Source: Abyssisolibacter fermentans (lineage in GTDB: Bacteria > Bacillota > Clostridia > Tissierellales > MCWD3). Taken from it: a stretch of DNA of 64,000 nt. Where the stretch lies: assembly GCF_001559865.1 (NCBI RefSeq), contig NZ_LOHE01000051.1, positions 1 to 64,000 on the forward strand, written 5' to 3'. The translations under genes were made by a program, and so were the position numbers. Positions 42,310 to 52,135 of this stretch are shown here, in pieces. How positions within the stretch are numbered: the first letter of the stretch is position 1; each line of letters begins with the position of its first letter. The notes beneath the pieces were generated by a model. It searched no databases, had not been told where the DNA came from, and saw only the letters and a list, made by a program, of their open reading frames with translations.

Positions 42310-43743
42310 TTAACACAAAACATCCTCATACCGTTTCTTGATTTCTGTAATTTCTACATATTTTTTCAATTTATTATCAAGTGCTTGTCTTACACCATTA
42401 CAGTAACGGCTTTTAAGTTCTCCTGAAAGTTCATGATTATTATCTGCATGTTTGCCGCATAAAGTACAATGGGTGATTGCCCAACAATTTTTACATTGTT
42501 CTTGAGTTAATTTACCTACGTTTAGTAAACTTTGTGCTTTTTTCATGTCAAAACCACTATCAATATGTCCTATTCTCATAACTGGTGATACCTCACTAAC
42601 CCTCTCACAAGGATAAAAATAACCCTCTGTATTTATGAACAATCTAAGCTGACCCGGGATACATGGTCCTCCTGGCGCAGTTTTTTCTAATAATTTTTCT
42701 CTTCTATCTAACTCTTCTTCAAACTTCTTCAAACTATCCAGTTCCTGTAACGCAATAGGTGAAATATATTTCTTGTCTACCATACCTAGATAGTTGAGAA
42801 ACATCTTGAAAATTTCGTAATTAAAAGAAACTATATAATTTTCTGTGATTTTATTTTTTTCATCAAGATACAAGTCATCAATCAATGATGATCTAACATT
42901 TGATTCCTTAAAATATTCATAATCTACAAAGAATCTATTAACACAGTTATAATCATCTTGTGGATTAACAACAACGTTGAATGATAATTTATCGAAATAC
43001 TGAGGATAATTCTCTTTTATAAAACGTAAATTTTCATTTATTTTTTCAAAGCTTCCTTCTCCTGAGGCAAATCGTCTGTGTCTATCATGAATTTCCTTTG
43101 GTCCATCAAAACTAACTAAAGTAATTACATCGTGCTTCATAAAAAATTCAATAATTTCAGAATTAAAAAGAGTTCCATTTGTAGTAATTGAGAAATCAAT
43201 TTCTTTTCCCTCGCCAACTTTTTCTGCATATAAAACACATTTTTTAAGCAAATCAAATTCAAGCAACGGTTCTCCACCATAAAATCCAATATTAACTCTT
43301 CCTTCATCTCTTGAATGAGCAATTAAAAAATCAATGGCTTTTTTTGCTGTTTCAAAACTCATTCTTTTATTAGAATGATGTCTTTGCTTACCGTTTTCAG
43401 TCTGTGAGTAAATACAATATGAACATCTGAAATTACAATTCTGAGTTAATTGGAGTGTTATTTTCTTCATTTTATTATTTAATTGATAATCAAGGTATCT
43501 CGTTTGAGGATGTTCAATTTCTTTGGGTTTATTGGATGATAAGAATTTTTTGTCTATTAGACCTTTAATTATATCTTTTGTTTCAATATCTATTTCACTA
43601 TTTTTTAGAGTACCTTCTTGCCTCTTGAAAAGAATGTTATATACTTTTTCTTTAACTCTTATAATACAATTTGTATTGACATCAAAAAAATAATAACCTA
43701 ATGGTGTTTTAAATAAATGAATGAATGGTTTTTCAGTTAACAT
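42310..43743 (-). CDS. ccpM: Radical-SAM peptide maturase, CcpM type
   Basis: A 477-residue radical-SAM enzyme. The N-terminal RiPP-recognition-like part (residues 1-95, FIHLFKTPLGYYFFDVN) precedes the SAM cluster motif CNFRCSYCIYS (about 105) and ITTNGTLFN. The C-terminal SPASM region has several Cys: GGPCIPGQLRLFINTEGYFYPCERV, then CKNCWAITHCTLCGK and YC. It is expected to bind three Fe-S clusters. CcpM enzymes probably form thioether or similar links on the Cys-rich precursor. It leads the operon with a GGAGGATAAA site. Chemistry is inferred from the family. Confidence 0.85.
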   Translation of the reverse strand: MLTEKPFIHLFKTPLGYYFFDVNTNCIIRVKEKVYNILFKRQEGTLKNSEIDIETKDIIKGLIDKKFLSSNKPKEIEHPQTRYLDYQLNNKMKKITLQLTQNCNFRCSYCIYSQTENGKQRHHSNKRMSFETAKKAIDFLIAHSRDEGRVNIGFYGGEPLLEFDLLKKCVLYAEKVGEGKEIDFSITTNGTLFNSEIIEFFMKHDVITLVSFDGPKEIHDRHRRFASGEGSFEKINENLRFIKENYPQYFDKLSFNVVVNPQDDYNCVNRFFVDYEYFKESNVRSSLIDDLYLDEKNKITENYIVSFNYEIFKMFLNYLGMVDKKYISPIALQELDSLKKFEEELDRREKLLEKTAPGGPCIPGQLRLFINTEGYFYPCERVSEVSPVMRIGHIDSGFDMKKAQSLLNVGKLTQEQCKNCWAITHCTLCGKHADNNHELSGELKSRYCNGVRQALDNKLKKYVEITEIKKRYEDVLC

Positions 43744-44004
43744 TTTATCCTCCTAAATATTACCTTGTATTAATTAAATTAAAAATATAGTAATATTAAT
43801 ATTTTATTTATTCAATTATTTAATGATTGTACATGACATACAAAGTATATTAACTAATAATATAAGATATGATAAATTCCATAATGTATTATATCATGAT
43901 TTTTTTAAAATATTTGTTAAAATTTGTTTGTAATATGAATTTTTTTCAGCCATAATTTAGTATTAATTTTTATATTTTTTTTAAATTTAACAATATTATT
44001 GAAT

Positions 44005-45060
44005 TTAATTCCTTTTGCTACAACAATTTTTAAAAACATCCCTTATAATTTTCAAGGCTTCTTTAATATCTTTCTTTGTTATTCCATAATGTGTAACAGC
44101 ACGAATACGTCCATATCCTAACTCTCCTATATTTAATCCTCTCTTTTTAGTTTCATCTACAAATGTTTCCCAAGTAAATCTATCATCTATAACTTCAAAA
44201 AATACAATATTGGTTTTAACATTATCTAAGTCAATTTTAATTTCAGGCATTTTAGATAACCCCTCTGCAAACATACGTGCATTTTCATGATCTTCTTTTA
44301 ACCTATCAATCATTTGCTCAAGAGCAACAATCCCAGGCGCAGCAATTATTCCAACTTGTCTCATTCCGCCTCCGAGCATCTTTCTAATCCATCGAACTTT
44401 ATCTATAAAAATCTTGCTTCCTACTACCATTGATCCTATAGGAGCTGATAAGCCTTTTGATAAACAAAATTGTATAGAATCAGCATACTGTACTATTTCA
44501 GATGGTTTTACTCCTAGTGCAACAGAAGCATTAAAAATTCTAGCCCCGTCCATATGAACAAAAAGATCATGACTTCTAGCAAAATTCTGAACGTCTTTTA
44601 AATAGTTTAGAGATAAAACTGTTCCCCCACAACGATTATGAGGGTTTTCAAGGCAGATTAATTTTGGAAGTGCAAACTGAGGGTCATTTAAATCACTTGG
44701 TATCGCATTTTCTAAATCCTTAATCAAAAGTCTGCCATCTGGCTGAGTACTTATTGGTTCATACACTATTCCTCCACACACAGAAGCTCCTCCAGCTTCA
44801 TAAATATAAATATCTGATTCATTACCTACAAGTACTTTAGAGCCACGAGGACAATGAGCCATTATACTTGCTAAATTCGCCATTGTTCCACTTGGCATTA
44901 AACAAGCTGCTTCTTTTGAAAGGATTTTCGCTGCTAGCTTTTCTATTTGATTTGCTGTTACATCTTCTCCATAAACATCATCTCCTAAATGAGCTGTAGT
45001 TATTGCCTCTATCATTTCTTTTGTTGGCAATGTAAAAGTATCACTTCTCATTTCTATCAT
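44005..45060 (-). CDS. ltaE: Low-specificity L-threonine aldolase
   Basis: A 351-residue PLP enzyme that splits threonine to glycine and acetaldehyde (or acts on beta-hydroxy amino acids). It opens with EMRSDTFTLPTKEM and the PLP loop MPSGTMANL (about 58). HMDGARIFNASVA (about 169) and the PLP Lys in QFCLSKGLSAPIG (about 200) follow. Length is normal. It is the last gene of the operon beginning at 50359 and lies 32 bases behind the ATP-grasp gene. In this setting it could supply glycine or make a beta-hydroxy amino acid as a building block. Confidence 0.9.
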   Translation of the reverse strand: MIEMRSDTFTLPTKEMIEAITTAHLGDDVYGEDVTANQIEKLAAKILSKEAACLMPSGTMANLASIMAHCPRGSKVLVGNESDIYIYEAGGASVCGGIVYEPISTQPDGRLLIKDLENAIPSDLNDPQFALPKLICLENPHNRCGGTVLSLNYLKDVQNFARSHDLFVHMDGARIFNASVALGVKPSEIVQYADSIQFCLSKGLSAPIGSMVVGSKIFIDKVRWIRKMLGGGMRQVGIIAAPGIVALEQMIDRLKEDHENARMFAEGLSKMPEIKIDLDNVKTNIVFFEVIDDRFTWETFVDETKKRGLNIGELGYGRIRAVTHYGITKKDIKEALKIIRDVFKNCCSKRN

Positions 45061-45092
45061 TTCAATTACCCCCTTCGTAATTTAAATAATTT

Positions 45093-46325
45093 TTAATTTG
45101 AAACAATTATTCTAAGTCTATTTTTTACATTTTCAAGCCTAAGCTGAGTTTGTTCATATGTCTTTGCTGTAACTATAAAGTATCCTAAGCGATGATAAGC
45201 ATTCTTTGGTCGCTTGATAGGTTTATCTACCAGATATGTGATCTTTACTTCTTTTGTACCATCCATTTCTTTTACTTCTTCAATACCATTTACTCCTTTA
45301 AAAATTCCTTCTTCATTTGCAGTAAGAAATTGAATACCTGAGTAGCCAGTATATACTATATTTAATTCTGGAACTTGTCCAACAGCTATTTTAATTTGAT
45401 TTTGAAGCATATCTATTCCCGTTACATATTTAATTAACTGTGGAATCATTCCTCCTGCTAATCTAGCATTAATTTCAACTATTGCACACCCTTTGGGTGT
45501 CAGTTTTATTTCTGTATGTGTCGCACCAAATGTTATACCAACTGCTTTTAAAGCCTTTCTTACTGTTAACTCAATTTCTTTTTTTATATTTTCAGATAGA
45601 TCAGCATTAAATATGTGCTGATATTCAACAAAATATGGATAACCTATTAATTTCTTTTCTGTAATTCCAATACAATATGTTTTGTTTTGCGATGTAAACA
45701 TCTCAACGCTGTACTCTGGAAAATCCAAATACTCTTCTATTAGTACAGCATGTTCTTTTTCTTGCTCTCTAACATTTAGTTCTTCTCTAAGTATCTTCTT
45801 TGATTGTTTTTTTACCTGCTCTATTGTTTCGCAAAGACAAACATTATTTGAACCACTGTCATCAACTGGCTTAACTACACAAGGTAATCCAACAATATCC
45901 ATTTTTTCACTTTTTATATCTTCAACAGAATTAACTATAATAAATTTTGGTTGCCTAACTTGTACTTCTTCAAGTCTAATCCTTGTTTTTGCTTTATTTC
46001 TACATATTTTCATTGATTCCGGACTATTACAAGGTAACCCAAAATATTTAGTTAATTCAGCTACTGTTACTATATAAAATTCACTTGTAGTCATTATCCC
46101 CGAAATTTCATCTATTTTAAATTTATATTCTATACAGTTTTTAAGCTCTACTAAAGAATTTGTATTACACTCTATTACTTGACAATCTATTTTTTCTAAC
46201 CCAAGATACCTTTTGGGATTATTGGTAATCATCACAGGGTAATATCCAAGTTTTTTTGATTTTTCTAAAGCTAGCATACCTGTTCCCGACGTATTTGATT
46301 CAATAAATAAAAGCTTCTTTTTCAT
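45093..46325 (-). CDS. ATP-grasp amino acid/peptide ligase
   Basis: A 410-residue ATP-grasp enzyme from ATG 46325 (GGAAGGAGAG upstream). Pre-grasp residues KKLLFIESNTSGTGMLALEKS start it. The ATP-grasp core has GLPCVVKPVDDSGSNNVCL (lysine and loop), VLIEEYLDFPEYSVEMF, and metal-binding CAIVEINARLAGG (about 292). It resembles carboxylate-amine ligases that join amino acids (BacD/RimK-like). It overlaps the GHMP kinase by 26 bases and lies in an amino-acid biosynthetic operon, so a dipeptide or amide product is plausible. Confidence 0.82.
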   Translation of the reverse strand: MKKKLLFIESNTSGTGMLALEKSKKLGYYPVMITNNPKRYLGLEKIDCQVIECNTNSLVELKNCIEYKFKIDEISGIMTTSEFYIVTVAELTKYFGLPCNSPESMKICRNKAKTRIRLEEVQVRQPKFIIVNSVEDIKSEKMDIVGLPCVVKPVDDSGSNNVCLCETIEQVKKQSKKILREELNVREQEKEHAVLIEEYLDFPEYSVEMFTSQNKTYCIGITEKKLIGYPYFVEYQHIFNADLSENIKKEIELTVRKALKAVGITFGATHTEIKLTPKGCAIVEINARLAGGMIPQLIKYVTGIDMLQNQIKIAVGQVPELNIVYTGYSGIQFLTANEEGIFKGVNGIEEVKEMDGTKEVKITYLVDKPIKRPKNAYHRLGYFIVTAKTYEQTQLRLENVKNRLRIIVSN

Positions 46326-47246
46326 AGTTGCTCTCCTTCCATGAATAATGAATAAGTACTTCATCTGTTAAATTCTTAATTCTTTCTTTTGCTAATCTTA
46401 ACTGATTGTGATACTCCGTACTTTCATTAGAAAGCATAATTCCTATACATGTACCACTATGTGTAACTATTACTCCTAAACCTTTTATTTCTTCACAAAT
46501 CGCTATCATATAGTTTAAATTCTTTTTTGGTATTAGTTTTTGATCTAATATTGCACTTCGTGTTGCAATTTTGCCTATAGTTTCTAAATCTCGCCTCTTT
46601 ATAGCAAGTAAAATTTTATTTAAAAGACTTTGATATTCTAATTTATCCTCTTTACTAAAGGGTTTTGATATTTTATTGAACTCTACAGTACTCACTTCTC
46701 CACCTTCATCAATTGCCACTATTGTTATAGGCGAAACTTCACCCAGAAATTCGCGTAGCCGTACTTTACGATGATAAAAAGATACAACACCAGGGTACAT
46801 TACCCCATCCGAAGGCTCAATTTGACGTAAAAAGCTTTGCAATAATTTATTTGAAATTGATATACCATAGCACGATTCAATTGCTCTAGAAGCTGCCACC
46901 ATATCAGCAGTTGAACTTGATAAACCCTTACCTACATTAATATCACTATAAATTTCTAAACTCCCTTTCAGGGGTAGTCCAAAGTGCATTAAAATTATTT
47001 TAACAATTTTCAAAGCTTTTAATTTAATAGATGGATATACGCTGAGTTTTTCAGAGTCTAAATTAAAATTGTCCTAGTGTAACATTCAATAGGAAATGTC
47101 ACAAGAAAATCAACATCATTTTCATAAAGAACTCCTTGAAGTAATTCTCTAAAAGTTCCAAAACAACTACCTTGACCACTGCTGTATTTTGATTGGTTAT
47201 TTACAACTTTTTTAAAATCATCTGATTTTCTATATTTAAAACTCAT
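46300..47246 (-). pseudogene. GHMP kinase (PduX-like), frameshifted
   Basis: Two frames together make a 315-residue GHMP-family kinase. The first (from ATG 47246, AGGTGGAGAT upstream) has GSCFGTFRELLQGVLYENDVDFLV; the second continues from NLDSEKLSVYPSIKLKALK to DINVGKGLSSSTADMVAAS, the ATP loop. The join lies around 47060, where one base seems missing (947 bases in all, not a multiple of 3). PduX phosphorylates L-threonine; relatives act on serine or other amino acids. It sits between the lyase (13 bases) and the ATP-grasp gene. A frameshift would knock out a kinase step, unless it is a sequencing error or programmed. Confidence 0.75.
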
Positions 47247-47259
47247 TTTATCTCCACCT

Positions 47260-48756
47260 TTATGCCAATAATAAAGATTCCAACTTTTTATTAGCTTCTT
47301 CAATTTTTAAACCTCGCTCCTTCCAAGCAAAGCATATTTTCTCATACTCTAGTTTTTGCTCATTAAGCATCTTAATTACTGATTGATTACTTGCAGCTCC
47401 TCTAGTTGTTTTGTCATGCAAATTATTTATATAATTAAAAGCAGCACTAACCATATCATAAGTTAAATTAATTTCAAACCCATAATCTTTACAAATAGCA
47501 CTTAGCAGTTCAATATCTACTTGTTGTGAAGCAAAGTTTCTATCTAGTAATGTTTTAATATACTTACCAGCTATTACTTGAGCTTTTCTGTAAGGTATTT
47601 TACCATGTAAAGTAAGCAAATTAGCTAAAGATGAACCTCCAAAATATTTACTTTTACATACTATTTGCATACGTTCTTCATTAAATTTTAAATTATCTAT
47701 AACAGCTGTAAATAACTTTAAAACAGATTGTATTGTTTTAAACATATTTATAACATAAGTTCCAGCTTCTTTTGATACTTCTACCAAATTAGTAAATGAT
47801 GTGTTTCGCTGTCCCATTATAAAATCTATGTAAAAAGCAGAAACATGTGCAGTTCTGGCTCTAATTCTCTCAAGAACAGGAAAATTCTTTTTCTGAGGCA
47901 TTATTGATGAAATACCTGATAGTTGATCGGGTAAATCAATAAAACCATATTCACTACTTCCCCATTGTATTAAATCCGTAACAAATCTACTCAATATCAT
48001 ACTTAAGTTTGATAACTCCCCAGCTACTAGTACTGTCCACTCTCTAGAAGCTACTGATACCAGTGCATGTCTCTGTGCATCATCAAATCCCAAAACATAA
48101 GCCATATTATTCCTATCCCAATCTAATTCTTGTCCTGCCATAGCTCCTGCGCCTAATGGACACTTATTAAGTCTATCAAATATATTTAATAATCCGTACA
48201 TTGACTTAATAAGTTGCTCATAAATTGATGATAAATAAAATCCTGGACTGATAATTTGAGCTGCCTGATAATGTGTGTATCCTGGCATAGGTATCATAGT
48301 TGTTTTATTTGCTAAATTGTAAACAGTATCTGCAAAACATTGTAATAAATGAATCGTTTCAAAAATTTGTTCTCTCCCAAACATAATTTGAGCACAAGCT
48401 TGAAAATCATTGCGACTTTTATCAACATGCCAAGCATATGCGTTTCCTTTAACTCTTTGCTCAACATACTGCTCTATTGCAAATGATATATCTGTCATAT
48501 TTAGCTTTGGATCGCCAATTAAATTCTCTTTAGTAATCTCATTTAGAATATTATTAATTTCATGTGTAACTTTACCTTCAATCAAACCCATTCTTTTATA
48601 TTCAACTAGTAAAGCTTTTTCTATCAATATATACCAAGGTAAGTAATACTCACTTTCATAATCAAACTGTGGTTTCAATATTTCCTCATGAAGAAGATCA
48701 TCTGGACCTGTTTTTATTCTACCTGTAAATGTTACTGGCTTAGCCAAATTTTTCAT
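47260..48756 (-). CDS. Argininosuccinate lyase-like fumarase/aspartase family protein
   Basis: A 498-residue enzyme of the fumarase/aspartase superfamily, which eliminates fumarate from N- or C-succinyl compounds. The family signature is present in modified form: SGISSIMPQKKNFPVLERI (normal GSSxMPxKxNP), and HVDKSRNDFQACAQ matches the HxGRSRND motif of ArgH (H and R kept, G to D). Unlike ArgH no argG is nearby. Given the PLP beta-replacement enzyme two genes earlier, it could release fumarate from an N-succinyl-diamino acid, leaving a diamino acid. Start ATG 48756 follows GTAGGAGGAAAGATA. Confidence 0.82.
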   Translation of the reverse strand: MKNLAKPVTFTGRIKTGPDDLLHEEILKPQFDYESEYYLPWYILIEKALLVEYKRMGLIEGKVTHEINNILNEITKENLIGDPKLNMTDISFAIEQYVEQRVKGNAYAWHVDKSRNDFQACAQIMFGREQIFETIHLLQCFADTVYNLANKTTMIPMPGYTHYQAAQIISPGFYLSSIYEQLIKSMYGLLNIFDRLNKCPLGAGAMAGQELDWDRNNMAYVLGFDDAQRHALVSVASREWTVLVAGELSNLSMILSRFVTDLIQWGSSEYGFIDLPDQLSGISSIMPQKKNFPVLERIRARTAHVSAFYIDFIMGQRNTSFTNLVEVSKEAGTYVINMFKTIQSVLKLFTAVIDNLKFNEERMQIVCKSKYFGGSSLANLLTLHGKIPYRKAQVIAGKYIKTLLDRNFASQQVDIELLSAICKDYGFEINLTYDMVSAAFNYINNLHDKTTRGAASNQSVIKMLNEQKLEYEKICFAWKERGLKIEEANKKLESLLLA

Positions 48757-48844
48757 TATCTTTCCTCCTACAAATTATCATTATATTCAAGGCTAGCTTA
48801 CCACTAGCCCTAGAATCATTTATACAATTAAATAGTGTTTTCTC

Positions 48845-49210
48845 TAACTTCCAAATCATTTAATATATTCTGTATATTTTTACCAAACTCAGTTACATAC
48901 GGTTTCTCTACTAATAAAGTCTTGATTAACTCTACTTTACCAGAAGTATATTTATTCCAACATTTGCATCAATTAGTGTATGACTGAGCTTTGTTGTCTT
49001 TTCTGTTACATAAAATAATAGTATATCTGAATTATCACTTTTTTCACAATTATATTCTTTAAGAACAACCCTATTAGATAACATAACATCAATCTTTTTA
49101 TCTATTGTTTTAGTTGTTGCTGGTGTTGTTTGCACAATAGTAGCTTTTGCATCCTCAAGACACTTTAGTAGCTTATAACCGTTTAAGGAAGGCTAACTTA
49201 GACATAAATT
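48845..49210 (-). pseudogene. Remnant of an unrecognised gene in the biosynthetic operon
   Basis: Minus-strand fragments that were once continuous: KLLKCLEDAKATIVQTTP, then DVMLSNRVVLKEYNCEKSD and KLSHTLIDANVGINI in the frame starting near 49135, then a frame change to SGKVELIKTLLVEKP and YVTEFGKNIQNILN up to a stop near 48837. At least one frameshift at about 48935 breaks it. I cannot name the family. Placed between the PLP enzyme and the lyase, it may have been a missing pathway step. Confidence 0.45.
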
Positions 49211-49294
49211 GCCTCCTATCCCCCGCTATCATTTTTTTATTTTTTTAACTTCAGTAATACAAAGCACCCACCATATCATTCGCTATTTTTAAAA

Positions 49295-50359
49295 TTATAT
49301 AGTTGATTTTAATAGCTTCTCGTTTTTCATCTCATTCATTACATTTTCAATCGATTGACGATTCCAATTGATAATAGTCCATGATTCTTCATCATCACGT
49401 GGTTTACTAACAATCTTAGGCTCATCAGGAATTTGCTCAAATGCTCTAGGTATATCTTTTAACCACTGATCATTATAAATTGTATCTGCATAGCGATGTC
49501 CTTCGTCTGGAAAAAAGACAACAACTTTTTTATTAGGATACTTATCAGCTATCCAATTTCCAACTAGATAAGCAGCTCCACTAGTGCCTCCCATGTACAA
49601 ACCATGATTTTGATGAAGCTTTCTTGTAGCTTTAAAAGCTATACCAGCTGGTACCCAACTAACAAAATCAAATACTGTATGATTAAGATTTGGTGGCATT
49701 ATACTATTTCCTAGTCCACGTAATTTCCTTGTCCCGTCTTTTTGACCAAATAATATACTATTACAAGTATCTACACCTATTACTTTCAAATTAGGAAAAT
49801 ACTCGCGTAAAAATGTAGTAGTACCAACCATTGATCCCCCCGAACCAACTGGTCCTACTAAATAATCTATGCAACTTAGCTCGTCCATTATAAATTGACC
49901 TACTTTTTTATATGACTTAGGATTGTAAACGTTTGAATATTGATTAGGACAAAATGCATCTGGATTTTGATTAAGCAATTCATTTAATCTGTCTAAACGG
50001 GCTTGTTGAAACCCTCCTGTGGGATGAGGTGTACTTATAATTTCAACTTGAGTACCTAAATCTTTTAACCTATTGTATAATCTCTTATCAATAACCGGAT
50101 CACTGATAAGCTTAAGCTTGTAACCTTTTACTGCTGAAAGCATTGCTAGTGCAAGTCCAAATGTTCCCGAAGTTGTTTCAAAAATTCTGCTTCCTCTTTT
50201 AATCTTTCCTTGCTCATAAGCTTTCTGTAAAATATATCTAGCTGGTAATAGCTTCATTAAATAAAAGCTTGCTCCATAGAGATTTGAAGAAAGCTTATTG
50301 AGACGTGGAAGTTCATAATTAAGAAATGGCCAATGATTATCGTCTAATTGTCTTGTCAT
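49295..50359 (-). CDS. PLP-dependent cysteine synthase family protein
   Basis: A 354-residue fold-type II PLP enzyme from ATG 50359 (GAGGAGGATAAAA upstream; the frame's first ATG overlaps that site). Features: FYLMKLLPARYILQKA with the likely PLP Lys (about 40), ETTSGTFGLALAMLSAVKG (about 64), VGPVGSGGSMVGT (phosphate loop, about 167) and FFPDEGHRY near the end. It resembles SbnA-like beta-replacement enzymes rather than CysK, which has a SGSVKDR loop. It would exchange the side-chain phosphate or acetyl group of a serine derivative for an amine or thiol. It leads the operon that includes the lyase, GHMP kinase and ATP-grasp genes. Confidence 0.82.
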   Translation of the reverse strand: MTRQLDDNHWPFLNYELPRLNKLSSNLYGASFYLMKLLPARYILQKAYEQGKIKRGSRIFETTSGTFGLALAMLSAVKGYKLKLISDPVIDKRLYNRLKDLGTQVEIISTPHPTGGFQQARLDRLNELLNQNPDAFCPNQYSNVYNPKSYKKVGQFIMDELSCIDYLVGPVGSGGSMVGTTTFLREYFPNLKVIGVDTCNSILFGQKDGTRKLRGLGNSIMPPNLNHTVFDFVSWVPAGIAFKATRKLHQNHGLYMGGTSGAAYLVGNWIADKYPNKKVVVFFPDEGHRYADTIYNDQWLKDIPRAFEQIPDEPKIVSKPRDDEESWTIINWNRQSIENVMNEMKNEKLLKSTI

Positions 50360-50374
50360 TTTTATCCTCCTCAT

Positions 50375-51090
50375 ATGATTTGTAATTAAGTTATTACTTA
50401 AAATTTTGTTTTATGTATTTTGCTACTTTTTAATCAAATATAAATTTGAATTTTGGTAGAATGCTTTACCAAATATTTTTTTAGTTAAATTTCAAGTATT
50501 AATAGTATTTTTATTCAAATCATTTTATATTAATTTACTTATATTAGTATATCACGCAGTATTGTTTATCCCAAATTTTACATATTTTATTACAATACTT
50601 TGTTTTATATGTATTTTGTTTATAATTTTACATTTTTTTATAATTTTTTCTATTCTTTCTTGATCGTATTTTGTAAAACAAATTATATTATTTTATAATA
50701 TATGGTATTTTTCTATTTTTTTGTATTTTCCCCTTAATTGAACATTGTAGTTTTTTGATGTTTCTTTGAAAATGTTTTATTTTAAAAATTGTATAAATAT
50801 TTATATTTTTATTGCTGAATAATGGTTTATTGTTTAAAAAAAGACTTATTATAATTACTTTTTTGTAATAAAAATACATTCATTAACTCATAGATAGACT
50901 ATAAAAACAAATTTATTAAGAAATTGTAATAATTATTAAATTTAATTAAATATATGAAATTAATGAAATATATATTATTTTGTTGAAAAATTGTCAAGTT
51001 TATCTAATGCAATTATTTGAAAAATACAAGCATTGTAACTGAGAAAATCTCAATACCTAATAAAACTCAAAAAAAATTACTAAAAATTTC
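50375..51090. other. Very AT-rich gene-free stretch
   Basis: This stretch has long runs of T and A and short ORFs of low complexity (for example 50688-50879). I see no gene, promoter pair or hairpin that I can support. It may hold the promoter of the PLP operon near its left end (minus strand). Confidence 0.5.
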
Positions 51091-51260
51091 TTTAACCTTG
51101 ATTATTCATATATCTTTAAATAGTGTACTGTATAATTCTGAATTAGAAGATTTCAGTAGATTGGAAGAGCATACGAAGTTGATATGTCAAAAATTTAATG
51201 ATACTTTATAACCAAAAGGCTCTAGTAGAATATTTGAATTTTATGAAAATCTGGGATTAA
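51091..51260. mobile_element. MITE-like repeat, copy C (shortened)
   Basis: About 170 bp with ends TTTAACCTTGATTATTCATA and the complement of TATGAAAATCTGGGATTAA. The left part (GAATTAGAAG…TTTCAGT) matches copy B, and the right arm is partly decayed. Bases 51261-51463 hold only short AT-rich sequence. Confidence 0.65.
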
Positions 51261-51463
51261 CATTATTGGTATTTATTATCTCTATTTTAATAGCAATACT
51301 TGTAATTATTATAGATGATGTGTTAATAAGGTGTGTATTAAGCTAGATGGAAGATGGAGATTTGACAATTAACATCAAATCTAAATTTAAGTTCTCTAAT
51401 TAAATAAAATAAGGGTATACATTTATCATATACCCCTAAAATAACATCTAATATAAAAAACCG

Positions 51464-52135
51464 CTATGCAGTTGCCCTAGCTTTAATTTGATTCATAGCA
51501 GAACCAACAGCAGGAATAATTAAAATAAGTATTGTTAAAAACACTTCACCAGCTATGTAAGAAATATTATATGCAAATGAATATGGAACTGTGTCAAAGC
51601 CTACCTCTTTAGCATAGCTTGCGAAAAAAACAATTCCAGTTATAAAATGAAAGAAAAATCTTCCCCCAGCACCTAGCACTAAACCTTTTAAAAGACCATT
51701 AGATGAATTTTTAAAAACACCAGCTAAACCAAGTGCACCAAAAGCTAGTGGATAATCTAGTAATAATTGTATTGGGTGAACTACCCATCCTCCAATAGCT
51801 AATTGAAAGAACCCATACGCTACACCACAAATAATACCTTTTGTAACACCAAACCAATAGCCAATAAGTACAATAAACAACATACTAAACGGCGTAATAG
51901 AACCTCCTTGTGGGAGTTTTACCAGTTTAATTTGTGATAAAACCATTGCAATAGCTATTGCCATTGAACAATAAACCAATTCTTTTGTTTTCATCTTATT
52001 TGATTTACCTCCAATAGCTAAAACAACAATTAGTAATATTACAGCAATTAAAGCTATTAATATTTGTCCTACTGTTGAAGCTATTATATCCTGTAATTGC
52101 CCACTATTAAGTGCTTCTTGAAATTGTTTGAACAT
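51464..52135 (-). CDS. thiT: Thiamine ECF transporter S component
   Basis: A 223-residue membrane protein from ATG 52135 behind AAAAGGAGG; the first ATG of the frame lies in the leader. It has an extra N-terminal segment (about 20-45), then the six-segment ThiT domain: LVYCSMAIAIAMVLSQIKLVKLPQGGSITPFSMLFIV opens it, and its Trp-rich loop YWFGVTKGIICGVAYG and GGWVVHPIQLLLDYPLAFGAL follow. ThiT binds thiamine for the shared ECF module. The TPP riboswitch upstream confirms thiamine. The extra N-terminal helix is longer than in the founding ThiT. Confidence 0.92.
   Translation of the reverse strand: MFKQFQEALNSGQLQDIIASTVGQILIALIAVILLIVVLAIGGKSNKMKTKELVYCSMAIAIAMVLSQIKLVKLPQGGSITPFSMLFIVLIGYWFGVTKGIICGVAYGFFQLAIGGWVVHPIQLLLDYPLAFGALGLAGVFKNSSNGLLKGLVLGAGGRFFFHFITGIVFFASYAKEVGFDTVPYSFAYNISYIAGEVFLTILILIIPAVGSAMNQIKARATA

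Noticed and set aside
50688-50879. 63-residue ORF in the AT-rich stretch.
   Set aside because: Low complexity (Ile/Lys/Asn/Phe), no site and no family likeness; expected by chance at this base composition.
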